Assembly (NCBI GenBank): GCA_048463395.1
Contig: DBFWPL010000013.1
Coordinates: 1 to 10,236, forward strand
Reading direction: 5' to 3'
DNA from: JAGAJR01 sp048463395
GTDB lineage: Bacteria > Pseudomonadota > Alphaproteobacteria > RF32 > CAG-239
Length of the DNA stretch: 10,236 nucleotides
The number at the start of each line of letters is the position of its first letter. Within the stretch, counting starts at the first letter, position 1. The notes below the pieces were generated by a model. That model saw nothing but the letters and a program-made list of their open reading frames with translations, was not told where the DNA came from and ran no database searches. The translations under genes were made by a program, and so were the position numbers. This document shows positions 1 through 6,486 of the stretch, in pieces.

Positions 1-95
1 GACGAATCGTAAGTTAAGTTGAAATCGGTTGCCTGTACATTGCCTGAAATCAGCAGACAGGTCGAAATATATAACAAATACTTAGTATTAATCAT
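1..95 (-). CDS. Secreted protein of unknown function, 5' end only (runs off left edge)
   Basis: The reading frame opens with ATG at 95-93 and stays open to base 1, giving 31 residues. They form a signal peptide: Lys5, a hydrophobic core (about residues 6-17), then a short polar stretch ending in VQA at 20-22, a plausible signal peptidase I site before TDFNLTYDS. A ribosome-binding sequence GAGG lies at 105-102, six bases before the ATG, and a promoter matching the sigma-70 pattern is at 136-164. The mature start (ATDFNLTY) loosely resembles the region after the signal peptide in the cysteine-rich protein at 9367 (QAT...LNLTV), and the two genes share promoter and leader sequence, so I infer they belong to one family. 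Too little is present to see any cysteine repeats, and the function is unknown. Confidence 0.72.
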   Translation of the reverse strand, partial: MINTKYLLYISTCLLISGNVQATDFNLTYDS

Positions 96-135
96 AGTAC
101 ACCTCACACAGTTATAAGAACTAAAGCCTATACCA

Positions 136-164
136 TCTATACTAAGTCATTTTTTTTTTTGCAA
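136..164 (-). promoter_or_regulatory. Sigma-70-type promoter of the left-edge secreted-protein gene
   Basis: On the minus strand, TTGCAA (164-159) and TATAGA (141-136) are separated by 17 bases. The spacer starts with the rest of an 11-base A run (T run at 150-160 on the plus strand). It is followed by the block ATGGTA (136-131), GGCTTT (128-123) and GGTGT (103-99), the same arrangement as upstream of the gene at 9367. Confidence 0.7.
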
Positions 165-204
165 CAAAAAAGTGTATCAAGGGAACTTTTTATGCGTTCA
201 TCAT

Positions 205-232
205 GAAAAAAACCCGGTAAAACCAGGGTTTT
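205..232 (-). terminator. Intrinsic terminator of the chpT-receiver-cheR cluster
   Basis: AAAACCC at 209-215 pairs with GGGTTTT at 226-232. Inside it GGT (216-218) pairs with ACC (222-224) around an AAA loop, leaving one bulged base at 225. Read on the minus strand the hairpin is followed by a run of T (211-205), and it lies about 45 bases past the stop of the CheR-like gene at 276. On the plus strand it is followed by TTCTTCTTCT, so it might also work in that direction, but no plus-strand gene ends here. Confidence 0.8.
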
Positions 233-275
233 CTTCTTCTACTTTCAAAGGGATAGACGGAACCTAAGGATAGTT

Positions 276-1238
276 TTATTTTTTCAAAACATCAGAGATA
301 ACCGGATGTTTATAAGCCAGTGTTGCCGGACGTTTAAAACTCGGCATTTCATCAGCGGCAGATACGGATTGTTCGGTATTTTTACTCTCTGCGATCGAAG
401 TTGTGTTTTCCGGCTTTGCAGACGTCTGCAAGGTCTTTGCCTGATACAGGCAAGGTAAGCCGTTGACCTTTGTATAAAACTCATTCAAACCGGAGACTTT
501 CTCATCCATACCCAAATATAAAAATCCGCTTTCAGTCTGCTTGTTATATATTTTTTCAATCACTTTTTTCTGTTCTTGAGCATCGAAGAAACGTAAGACA
601 TTACGGCAGAAAACAATATCATATTTATCCGAATAGGTTAAATCTTCCAAAAGGTTATAGCGGCGAAATTCCAACAATTCCATAATATCATCGTTAACCT
701 GCCACAATCCTTTTTCCTGATGAAAATTATCAATAATCATACGGGCATTTAATCCCATTTGGACTTCAAACTGGGTATAGCCCCCTTTCTGAGCCTTTTG
801 AATTGCAAAAGTCGAAATATCCGTTCCGGTAATTTTAATGTCCCAATCACCGACGTTCAGCAATTTTTTCTTAATGGCAAAAGCAATGGAATAAGCCTCC
901 TGACCGCTGGAACAGCCAATACTCCAAATTCTGAATTTTTTGGAACCGCGATTGGTTTCTCTTATCTGTGGCAGAATATGATTTTCAAATCCTTTAAATA
1001 CATTATAATCCCGATAAAAAGACGTATCGGACATTGCCAAAGCCTCAACCACCTGCCAAACCAGAACTTTTTGTCCCAGTTTCAAATCGGCAATCAGTTC
1101 CTCCACCGAAGCATAGCCTTTTTCACGAACAAAATTATATATCTTTTTATCGACTATAAAATATTTGTCTTCCGTAAAAATCCAACCGGCATATTCTTTC
1201 AAGAGCTGCAAGAGATATTGAAAATCGTCTTTTTTCAT
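276..1238 (-). CDS. cheR: CheR-like SAM-dependent protein methyltransferase
   Basis: This is a 320-residue protein of the CheR family, which transfers methyl groups from S-adenosylmethionine to glutamates of chemoreceptors or other signalling partners in the cytoplasm. The N-terminal helical part (about 1-90) ends in TSFYR (72-76), matching the family's TxFFR. The SAM-binding motif I is WSIGCSSGQEAYSIA (105-119); the acidic residue binding the SAM ribose is probably Asp140 in GTDIS. CRNVLRFFD (211-219) matches CRNVLIYFD. After about residue 268 comes a 50-residue polar tail unlike catalytic CheR. A GGAAGA ribosome-binding site precedes the ATG. The gene is last in the cluster, 11 bases after the receiver. 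No receptor, CheA, CheW or CheB is nearby, so the substrate is unknown and a role outside classical chemotaxis is possible. Confidence 0.88.
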   Translation of the reverse strand: MKKDDFQYLLQLLKEYAGWIFTEDKYFIVDKKIYNFVREKGYASVEELIADLKLGQKVLVWQVVEALAMSDTSFYRDYNVFKGFENHILPQIRETNRGSKKFRIWSIGCSSGQEAYSIAFAIKKKLLNVGDWDIKITGTDISTFAIQKAQKGGYTQFEVQMGLNARMIIDNFHQEKGLWQVNDDIMELLEFRRYNLLEDLTYSDKYDIVFCRNVLRFFDAQEQKKVIEKIYNKQTESGFLYLGMDEKVSGLNEFYTKVNGLPCLYQAKTLQTSAKPENTTSIAESKNTEQSVSAADEMPSFKRPATLAYKHPVISDVLKK

Positions 1239-1249
1239 AAACTATCTTC

Positions 1250-1615
1250 CTATAACAATCCTAAAATCGCCAATTTGCTGATGATTATCTCTTCATCAAA
1301 CGGTTTCATTATATAATCATCCGCCCCGCCATCCAAGGCTTCTTTAATTTTATCGACATCTGTCATGGACGAGCAAAAAATAACCTTGGGCTGTTTAATT
1401 TTCTTTGCATTGCGGATTTTATACAAAGCGTCAATTCCTTCCAAAATCGGCAGACGCCAATCCATAATTATCAAATCAGGCTCGTTTATCTGGCATAATT
1501 CCACAACTTCTTCTCCGTCTTCGGCTTCAAAAACCTCAAATCCGAGATTGCTCATAATCTTTGCCAAGAGCATTCTGATAATTTTAGAATCGTCTGCAAT
1601 CAAACATTTAGGCAT
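1250..1615 (-). CDS. Single-domain response regulator (CheY-like receiver)
   Basis: The 121-residue product is one receiver domain with no output domain. The acidic pocket is Asp8-Asp9, the phospho-acceptor is Asp52 (IIMDWRLP), the switch Ser is 82 or 83 (IFCSS) and the conserved lysine is Lys104 (MKPFD), so all catalytic positions are present. Such proteins act by protein-protein contact after phosphorylation. The gene lies between a ChpT-like phosphotransferase (9 bases upstream) and a CheR-like methyltransferase (11 bases downstream). The simplest inference is that ChpT phosphorylates it and that it acts on or with the methyltransferase. It could instead be a CpdR/DivK-type cell-cycle receiver or a flagellar CheY; the sequence alone does not decide. 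Confidence 0.9.
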   Translation of the reverse strand: MPKCLIADDSKIIRMLLAKIMSNLGFEVFEAEDGEEVVELCQINEPDLIIMDWRLPILEGIDALYKIRNAKKIKQPKVIFCSSMTDVDKIKEALDGGADDYIMKPFDEEIIISKLAILGLL

Positions 1616-1624
1616 GCGTTGTCC

Positions 1625-2239
1625 TTATTTAATAATGAATCCGAAAGAATTCTGTTCCACCATATACAATTTATATTTAGTATCGTTCAAAAGCTCCTGC
1701 AAATAAAAAACCGGAGCGAATTGAGCCGGATTGTCTGGAATATTCCCCGACAAAGCCGATTTTATTGCCTGAACCTTCTCCGGAGCGGCCGGTTTTTCGC
1801 TAAAACCTACCACAGCCAAAGCATCGCCGTCTTCTTCAACTTCAATCCGCCCGCCTCGAAACATGGTATCGGCCACAATCATCAGGCATAACATTGCCAT
1901 TCTGCCAAATTTGGCGGAAGAGAGCTTCATTTTCAACGCCAGCGGATAATTGGCATTTCCCAATGTTTTCAAATAATCCTGCGACACGGAAAAAACCATA
2001 TCTGTTTTCTCAAGATTGCTGTTATTCAAACCAAACGCCATACGGAAAAACTTTAAGCGGGAGGAAAGCACGCTTGAGCTTGTTTTTAGGATGGAACGAA
2101 TGTCATTCATAAAATCCATATCCCCTTCTTCCAACAGCTCCACCGCATTGGCAACCGCCCCGATGTTGCCGATTAAATCATGGCTTATACGGGTGCAGAT
2201 TAATTCGGAGATTTCCGCTGACGACAAAGTTTCGCTCAT
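1625..2239 (-). CDS. chpT: ChpT-like histidine phosphotransferase
   Basis: A 204-residue protein resembling alphaproteobacterial ChpT, the dimeric phosphotransferase that passes phosphate from the hybrid kinase CckA to CtrA and CpdR in Caulobacter. The segment ISHDLIGNIGAVANAVELL (18-36) carries the phospho-acceptor His20 followed by Asp21, matching the family's CHDLIGPxGAxxNGxELL. RLKFFRMAFG (61-70) in the second helix is also typical. The rest (about 75-204) corresponds to the degenerate, non-ATP-binding kinase-like domain. Length fits the family. The gene lies 15 bases downstream of a periplasmic-protein gene and 9 bases upstream of the receiver, so the three are probably cotranscribed. 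No CckA or CtrA is in the window, so membership in that relay is inferred from family only. Confidence 0.86.
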   Translation of the reverse strand: MSETLSSAEISELICTRISHDLIGNIGAVANAVELLEEGDMDFMNDIRSILKTSSSVLSSRLKFFRMAFGLNNSNLEKTDMVFSVSQDYLKTLGNANYPLALKMKLSSAKFGRMAMLCLMIVADTMFRGGRIEVEEDGDALAVVGFSEKPAAPEKVQAIKSALSGNIPDNPAQFAPVFYLQELLNDTKYKLYMVEQNSFGFIIK

Positions 2240-2254
2240 TTTTCCTTCCTGTTG

Positions 2255-3496
2255 TTAAAAACTATACAAATCAGTATTCATAAACCGTTGGTCTTCTCTG
2301 GACATACGGGTATAATCCAATTCACGCAGCATCGGGTCTTCTAAGATTAAACGTCCGGTACCGGCCTGCATATACGGTTTGTTGCCGCCCAGTCCCCACA
2401 TCACATCGTCCCGATTGTCCGGAGCTCCGTATTTCTGGTTGATTTTTTTCCAGAAGTCATAAATCTTAATGTTGCGAAGATACATCATTTTCGGACTGTT
2501 GCCGCCAATGTTCAAAGCCTCGCTTTTATAAGAAATTTTATAAGCCTTATTGTTGGTAAAATTGCTGGTGAAACGAACCTCAATGTTTTCTTTGGTGTCA
2601 TATTTGGCGTAAGCGGCGGTTTCGACAAACTCATGCTTGTCCTGCTTGGCCATTTTCACAACGCAATTGGCCAGACGCTCATAGCCGACTACTCCGGCGG
2701 CACGACATTTGTCTTCATTCCGCCAACGAATAAAGTTCGGAATATCCATTTTTTGAACGGTTTTGCGATAACCACGGCGGGAGAGCGTATTGTCAATCTG
2801 TTGGAAGGTCATTCTCAGCATGGCCCCCGAAATGTCAAAAACCGACGCATTGGAACGTTTTTTGGCTTTTTTGGATTTTTGCACCATAGTTTCCAGACTC
2901 AGAGAAGAATCCGGCTTTTTATTCTCCGTTTTTTCTCCCTCTTTTTTATCGTCGCCGCCTATCGGGGATTTAATCTTGTTAATCCACGTACCGGTCGTAT
3001 CCACTCCCGGAAGTTTTAAGCCGCCCTTTTCTTCCTTGCTCTCGGAAATTGTATCCGTTAAGGTTTGATCTTTATCAATCTTAGGGGCCGGTTTCTCATC
3101 TGTTTTGTTATCCGTTTCCTTTGTGTTTTCGGCTGATTTATCAGGAGCTTTCTGAATCATCGGAATTTCGGTTTGTATCGGCGTTTGCGGAACCGGTGAA
3201 ACTCCTATGGCAACAGGTGTTTCATTAAGCTGTATTTCTTCCCCGTCGTCCGCCGTTTCGTTATCAACCAAATCATCAAAATTCAAATCTTCATCACTGA
3301 CAAATTTCGGACTGGCAATTAAAGCTCCGCCGCTAACCGGCATTGTTGAGGCAGAGTAAATTTCATCTACGCCGTCAGACATCAGTTCGGCTTCCGCCGC
3401 CTGAGGATATAAAGCCGGATCAAACTCCTCACTGGCTGCCGCAGGGCAGACAGAAAGCAGAAAAGTCAAGGCTGATGTCAATAAAAGCCGTTTCAT
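2255..3496 (-). CDS. Periplasmic protein of unknown function with long charged linker
   Basis: I do not recognise this 413-residue protein. It starts with a clear signal peptide (MKRLLLTSALTFLL...PAAAS, cleavage near 21-22). Residues 25-215 are low-complexity, first acidic (66-91), then rich in Lys, Glu, Pro and Asp, and probably disordered. A folded domain follows at about 217-413: it opens with MLRMTFQQIDNTLSRRGY, contains Cys264 and Cys278 that could form a disulfide, and has KYGAPDN near 354-360. The order GMT-like helix, RGY, two cysteines, KYGxP recalls small periplasmic domains common in alphaproteobacteria, a weak resemblance only. The start is set by the signal peptide; no strong ribosome-binding site lies close to the ATG. 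It is the first gene behind the promoter at 3537-3565, ahead of chpT. Confidence 0.75.
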   Translation of the reverse strand: MKRLLLTSALTFLLSVCPAAASEEFDPALYPQAAEAELMSDGVDEIYSASTMPVSGGALIASPKFVSDEDLNFDDLVDNETADDGEEIQLNETPVAIGVSPVPQTPIQTEIPMIQKAPDKSAENTKETDNKTDEKPAPKIDKDQTLTDTISESKEEKGGLKLPGVDTTGTWINKIKSPIGGDDKKEGEKTENKKPDSSLSLETMVQKSKKAKKRSNASVFDISGAMLRMTFQQIDNTLSRRGYRKTVQKMDIPNFIRWRNEDKCRAAGVVGYERLANCVVKMAKQDKHEFVETAAYAKYDTKENIEVRFTSNFTNNKAYKISYKSEALNIGGNSPKMMYLRNIKIYDFWKKINQKYGAPDNRDDVMWGLGGNKPYMQAGTGRLILEDPMLRELDYTRMSREDQRFMNTDLYSF

Positions 3497-3536
3497 GTTT
3501 TATAGTCTTAAGAATCGCAATCCTTTTGTTTTTCAC

Positions 3537-3565
3537 ACTATAGCTTTTTTTAATTAATATATCAA
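3537..3565 (-). promoter_or_regulatory. Sigma-70-type promoter of the periplasmic protein-chpT-receiver-cheR cluster
   Basis: On the minus strand TTGATA (3565-3560) and TATAGT (3542-3537) are separated by exactly 17 bases, close to the sigma-70 consensus. The ATG is at 3496, giving a leader of about 35 bases. A second TTGATA lies 21 bases upstream (3586-3581). Confidence 0.72.
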
Positions 3566-3581
3566 ACCCATTAACAGGGTT
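3565..3581 (-). repeat. Short inverted repeat overlapping the -35 region (weak terminator or operator)
   Basis: AACCC (3565-3569) and GGGTT (3577-3581) form a 5-base-pair stem with a 7-base loop. It lies 30-45 bases past the stop of the 100-residue gene at 3611 but has no following T run, so as a terminator it would be weak. It also overlaps the end of the -35 hexamer, so it could be a protein-binding site. Either reading is tentative. Confidence 0.3.
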
Positions 3582-3610
3582 ATCAATAACTTGCTTTTGC
3601 CGTGTCAGGA

Positions 3611-3913
3611 TTACATTCTCGTTCGGGAAGAAAGCAAAGGATACCTTTTGGCATTAACGTTTTTTTCTATTTGAGAAAGGATTGTTTTATGCAGGGCAGA
3701 AAAAGAAATCTTTTTATATGTTCCTTTTAGGATAGTCGGAATAGCTTTGACATATTTCAATTTCAAATATTTTAAGTAATCTTTTCGAAACAATATGTCT
3801 TGTTTCATTCGTACCGACAATTCCGTCAAACTTTTCATTTCATTATCCGTATTGATACGGCATAAATCCGTTACAAGATAAGCCACGTCATCATATTTGG
3901 AATTATTTTCCAT
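3611..3913 (-). CDS. Small hypothetical protein
   Basis: A 100-residue protein I do not recognise. It is probably helical and has no signal peptide or membrane segment. The first 50 residues are mixed charged (MENNSKYDDVAYLVTDLCRI), the second half is strongly basic with many Lys and Tyr (DYLKYLKLKYVKAI, GTYKKI) and ends in SSRTRM. Its ATG comes one base after the stop of the upstream 363-residue gene, with AAGGG inside that gene's end as ribosome-binding site. Translation is therefore very likely coupled and the two products may act together. Codon use resembles the neighbours, supporting a real gene. Confidence 0.62.
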   Translation of the reverse strand: MENNSKYDDVAYLVTDLCRINTDNEMKSLTELSVRMKQDILFRKDYLKYLKLKYVKAIPTILKGTYKKISFSALHKTILSQIEKNVNAKRYPLLSSRTRM

Positions 3914-3914
3914 T

Positions 3915-5006
3915 TTAAGCCCTTTCCCTTATGAGAGTATTGTATCGTCCACCCCGGGAACTACCAGTCATTGCAGCAAATCGGACAGCGTTAACAAAAT
4001 CTTTTGTCGCTTGATTTTCAGAAAGACGTTGAGGCAATTGAGCAACCGAATTTTCTGCATTTTCAGCAGAAGAAATCGGACACCGTCCTTTGACGACATC
4101 CACCACATCGGCATAAAAATCAAATATCGGAGCATATGCATCATAAGCAAAATTTTTAGCCAAAGATGAACCTACAATTTGTTTCATCCGTTCCGCATTT
4201 TCAAATTTAATTCCATGTTCTCCGCAAGTTTGGCATACGGCAAGCGTTTCAGCCGCGTGTTTACGGAAAAAGCCGCTGTTTTTTTCTATTTCTCCGGCAT
4301 ATTCGGGAAATGTTTTTCCGAGTTGAATTGCTGCATGACATTGTAAAGCATTAGCCGTTAAACTTAGTGCGGCAAAGGTTTTAAAAATATCGTTATCATC
4401 CCCTTGCTCAACCGGACCGTTAATCAGACGCCGCCCCATTGTTTCTGTAAATTCATCCGGTTCCAAAGTTCTTCCGCTTCCAGTTTCATTACCGGAAATC
4501 ATCGTCAGGCTCATAAATTTATATGCATCTTCCCGCATTAAAACCTTATCAGCTTCATCGGAAACCAATTTTTCGTAAAAAAGCTTGTTCAGTTTATCCT
4601 GTAAGGGAAGTATGGAAACAGCCGTTTCAAAATCCATATCTCTAATGTCCCTGCTCAGATCTCTGTTAACCGCCGGAGTTGACTTTTGGAACGAATTTTT
4701 AAATATCTCTGCCTTTTGCATGATACTTTCTTTAAGTTCAGGACTGATCCCTTTCAAATCCTTACTTTTTAATTCTCCCAAAGCAATTTTGGCACGCAGT
4801 TTCATTGCCGCTGCGACTGCTGCATATTCCAAGACTTGGGACGCTCCCTGTTTTAGACCGCATTCGTCTGCCACATTGTTCATGTAAGACACAACTTCTT
4901 CCCGGCCGGCATTATCGGGCAATTGCTCTTTCAAATCCGGAAATGAAGCAAACAATAATTCAATATCCTTATCGCTCAAAATATCTACGGAATTATCCCC
5001 TGCCAT
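3915..5006 (-). CDS. Hypothetical cytoplasmic helical protein
   Basis: This 363-residue protein is not recognisable to me. It has no signal peptide and no membrane segment. It is rich in Ala, Glu, Lys and Leu and appears helical throughout, with segments such as VLEYAAVAAAMKLRAKIAL (58-76) that look like packed helices. It has scattered cysteines, including a CQTC pair near residue 259, too isolated to call a metal site. The start is well supported by a strong purine-rich ribosome-binding stretch, AAGGAAGGAAAGG, directly before the ATG. It is transcribed away from trmFO and coupled to the small gene at 3913. A convincing promoter was not found; a weak TTTACT-17-TAAACT match exists within 5046-5068, overlapping the palindrome at 5060-5078. 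Confidence 0.7.
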   Translation of the reverse strand: MAGDNSVDILSDKDIELLFASFPDLKEQLPDNAGREEVVSYMNNVADECGLKQGASQVLEYAAVAAAMKLRAKIALGELKSKDLKGISPELKESIMQKAEIFKNSFQKSTPAVNRDLSRDIRDMDFETAVSILPLQDKLNKLFYEKLVSDEADKVLMREDAYKFMSLTMISGNETGSGRTLEPDEFTETMGRRLINGPVEQGDDNDIFKTFAALSLTANALQCHAAIQLGKTFPEYAGEIEKNSGFFRKHAAETLAVCQTCGEHGIKFENAERMKQIVGSSLAKNFAYDAYAPIFDFYADVVDVVKGRCPISSAENAENSVAQLPQRLSENQATKDFVNAVRFAAMTGSSRGGRYNTLIRERA

Positions 5007-5059
5007 ACCTTTCCTTCCTTTATCAAAATCATATTTTTAAGTTTATTCTTTTTTTAGAC

Positions 5060-5078
5060 AAAAGTAAAGTTTACTTTT
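5060..5078. repeat. Perfect palindrome in divergent intergenic region, candidate operator
   Basis: The sequence AAAAGTAAAGTTTACTTTT has two 9-base arms around a single central G. It lies between the divergent 363-residue gene (start 5006) and trmFO (start 5136), 6 bases before the -35 box of trmFO. A dyad of this size and place suits a dimeric regulator. The A/T-only ends could be chance in an AT-rich gap. Confidence 0.4.
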
Positions 5079-5084
5079 TTTCTA

Positions 5085-5112
5085 TTTACAAATCCGGCAA
5101 AAAATGTATAAA
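5085..5112 (+). promoter_or_regulatory. Sigma-70-type promoter of the trmFO-hpnCDE operon
   Basis: TTTACA (5085-5090) and TATAAA (5107-5112) are separated by 16 bases, and TG precedes the -10 box (5105-5106). The leader to the ATG at 5136 is short, with AAGGAA at 5125-5130 as ribosome-binding site. Confidence 0.6.
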
Positions 5113-5135
5113 TTTTCTCAACTTAAGGAAATGTC

Positions 5136-6485
5136 ATGACAAAAAAATCTGTAAACATTATCGGGGCCGGACTGGCCGGAAGCGAAGCGGCCTGGCAGCT
5201 TGCCCAAAGAGGTATTCACGCCGTTATTTATGAAATGAAGCCTCTCTTTTATTCTCCTGCCCACAAAAATCCGAATTGTGCCGAGCTGGTTTGCTCCAAT
5301 TCCTTTCGTTCCGATGATTTTGAGCATAATGCCGTCGGGTTAATGCATCAGGAAATGAGGATGTCCGGTTCGCTGATTATGGAATGTGCCGACAAAACCA
5401 AAGTTCCCGCCGGAGGAGCCCTTGCCGTTGACCGAGACGGTTTTGCCGAAATGGTTACCGATAAACTGAAAAAACACCCGCTGATTTCTTTTAAATCCGA
5501 AGAAATTACCGAACTTCCGCCTCCCGAATTCGGTTCGACAATCATTGCCACGGGTCCCCTGACAAGCGAAAAGCTCGCCGCTTCCATTCTCAAGCAGGTT
5601 GACAACCAATCTCTTTCTTTTTATGACGCGATTGCTCCGGTCGTTTACAAAGAAAGCGTTGATTTTTCAAAGGCATGGTATCAGTCTCGCTATGACAAGG
5701 GCGACAAATACGATTACATCAACTGTCCGATGACAAAAGAAGAGTATTACCGCTTTGTCGACGAACTTTTGAAAGCCGAAAAAGCTGAATTTCATGACTT
5801 TGAAACACCGAATTACTTTGACGGTTGTCTGCCGATTGAGGTTATGGCAGAAAGAGGTATTGAAACCCTTGTGTTCGGACCGATGAAACCTATCGGGTTG
5901 ACTAATCCGCACAGTTCGGAAAAACCTTATGCCGTGGTTCAACTCCGCCAAGACAACAAAGAAGACTCTTTGAGAAATCTGGTGGGTTTTCAAACCAAAA
6001 TGAAATACGGTGAACAGAAACGCATTTTTCAGATGATTCCGGGGTTGGAAAACGCTGAATTTGCCCGTTTCGGCGGTATTCATAAAAACACGTTCATTAA
6101 AAGTCCGATTTTATTAGATGAATTTTTACGCTTAAAATCCATGCCGCATATTCGTTTTGCCGGACAAATCACCGGCTGCGAGGGATATATTGAAAGTGCC
6201 TCAATCGGCTTTCTCGCCGGTTATTTTGCCGCTTGCGAAGCTGATGAAAAAGTTCCAGCCCTGCCGCCAAGAACGACGGCGTTCGGTTCTATGCTCAGCC
6301 ATTTGATTGATGACACAAATATTGAAAATTTTCAGCCGATGAACATTAATTTCGGTATATTCCCGACCATTCAGGGCGAAGTTACCGCCAACGGCAAGTT
6401 TCGCAAAATCAAAGGAGCCGACCGCAAAAAGGCTTATTCCGACAGGGCGTTGAACGATATTAAAATCTGGTTGGAGGCTCTTTGA
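5136..6485 (+). CDS. trmFO: Methylenetetrahydrofolate-tRNA-(uracil-5-)-methyltransferase TrmFO
   Basis: TrmFO makes 5-methyluridine at position 54 of the tRNA T-loop, using methylenetetrahydrofolate as carbon donor and FAD/NAD(P)H as reductant, in the cytoplasm. The 449-residue length is normal. The FAD-binding motif is IIGAGLAGSEAAWQLAQRG (8-26, glycines 10, 12, 15). Cys53 in ELVCSNSFR and Cys221 in YFDGCLPIEVMAERG match the two cysteines tied to catalysis in studied TrmFO proteins. FARFGGIHKNTFI, GQITGCEGYIESASIG and INFGIFP are further family signatures. The start is fixed by AAGGAA upstream and the motif-I spacing. It is first in an operon with hpnC, whose ribosome-binding site GGAGG (6473-6477) lies inside the end of trmFO. 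A functional link between tRNA methylation and squalene synthesis is not apparent; cotranscription may be incidental. Confidence 0.96.
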   Translation: MTKKSVNIIGAGLAGSEAAWQLAQRGIHAVIYEMKPLFYSPAHKNPNCAELVCSNSFRSDDFEHNAVGLMHQEMRMSGSLIMECADKTKVPAGGALAVDRDGFAEMVTDKLKKHPLISFKSEEITELPPPEFGSTIIATGPLTSEKLAASILKQVDNQSLSFYDAIAPVVYKESVDFSKAWYQSRYDKGDKYDYINCPMTKEEYYRFVDELLKAEKAEFHDFETPNYFDGCLPIEVMAERGIETLVFGPMKPIGLTNPHSSEKPYAVVQLRQDNKEDSLRNLVGFQTKMKYGEQKRIFQMIPGLENAEFARFGGIHKNTFIKSPILLDEFLRLKSMPHIRFAGQITGCEGYIESASIGFLAGYFAACEADEKVPALPPRTTAFGSMLSHLIDDTNIENFQPMNINFGIFPTIQGEVTANGKFRKIKGADRKKAYSDRALNDIKIWLEAL

Positions 6486-6486
6486 A

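Noticed and set aside
759..1316. 185-codon open frame on the plus strand across the CheR-like gene
   Set aside because: It is antisense to a gene with clear family motifs, and its composition (many Phe, Ile, Asn) is that of a reversed coding strand.
3446..3496. Possible lipoprotein signal (LSVC) in the 413-residue periplasmic protein
   Set aside because: Val directly before Cys17 is unusual for a lipobox, and a standard signal peptidase I site (PAAAS) follows.
3497..3610. CtrA-type sites (TTAA-N7-TTAA) expected near a chpT promoter
   Set aside because: TTAA occurs several times, but none of the pairs has the 7-base spacing.
5667..6083. 138-codon open frame antisense to trmFO
   Set aside because: It lies wholly within a well-conserved trmFO and has no ribosome-binding site or recognisable content.
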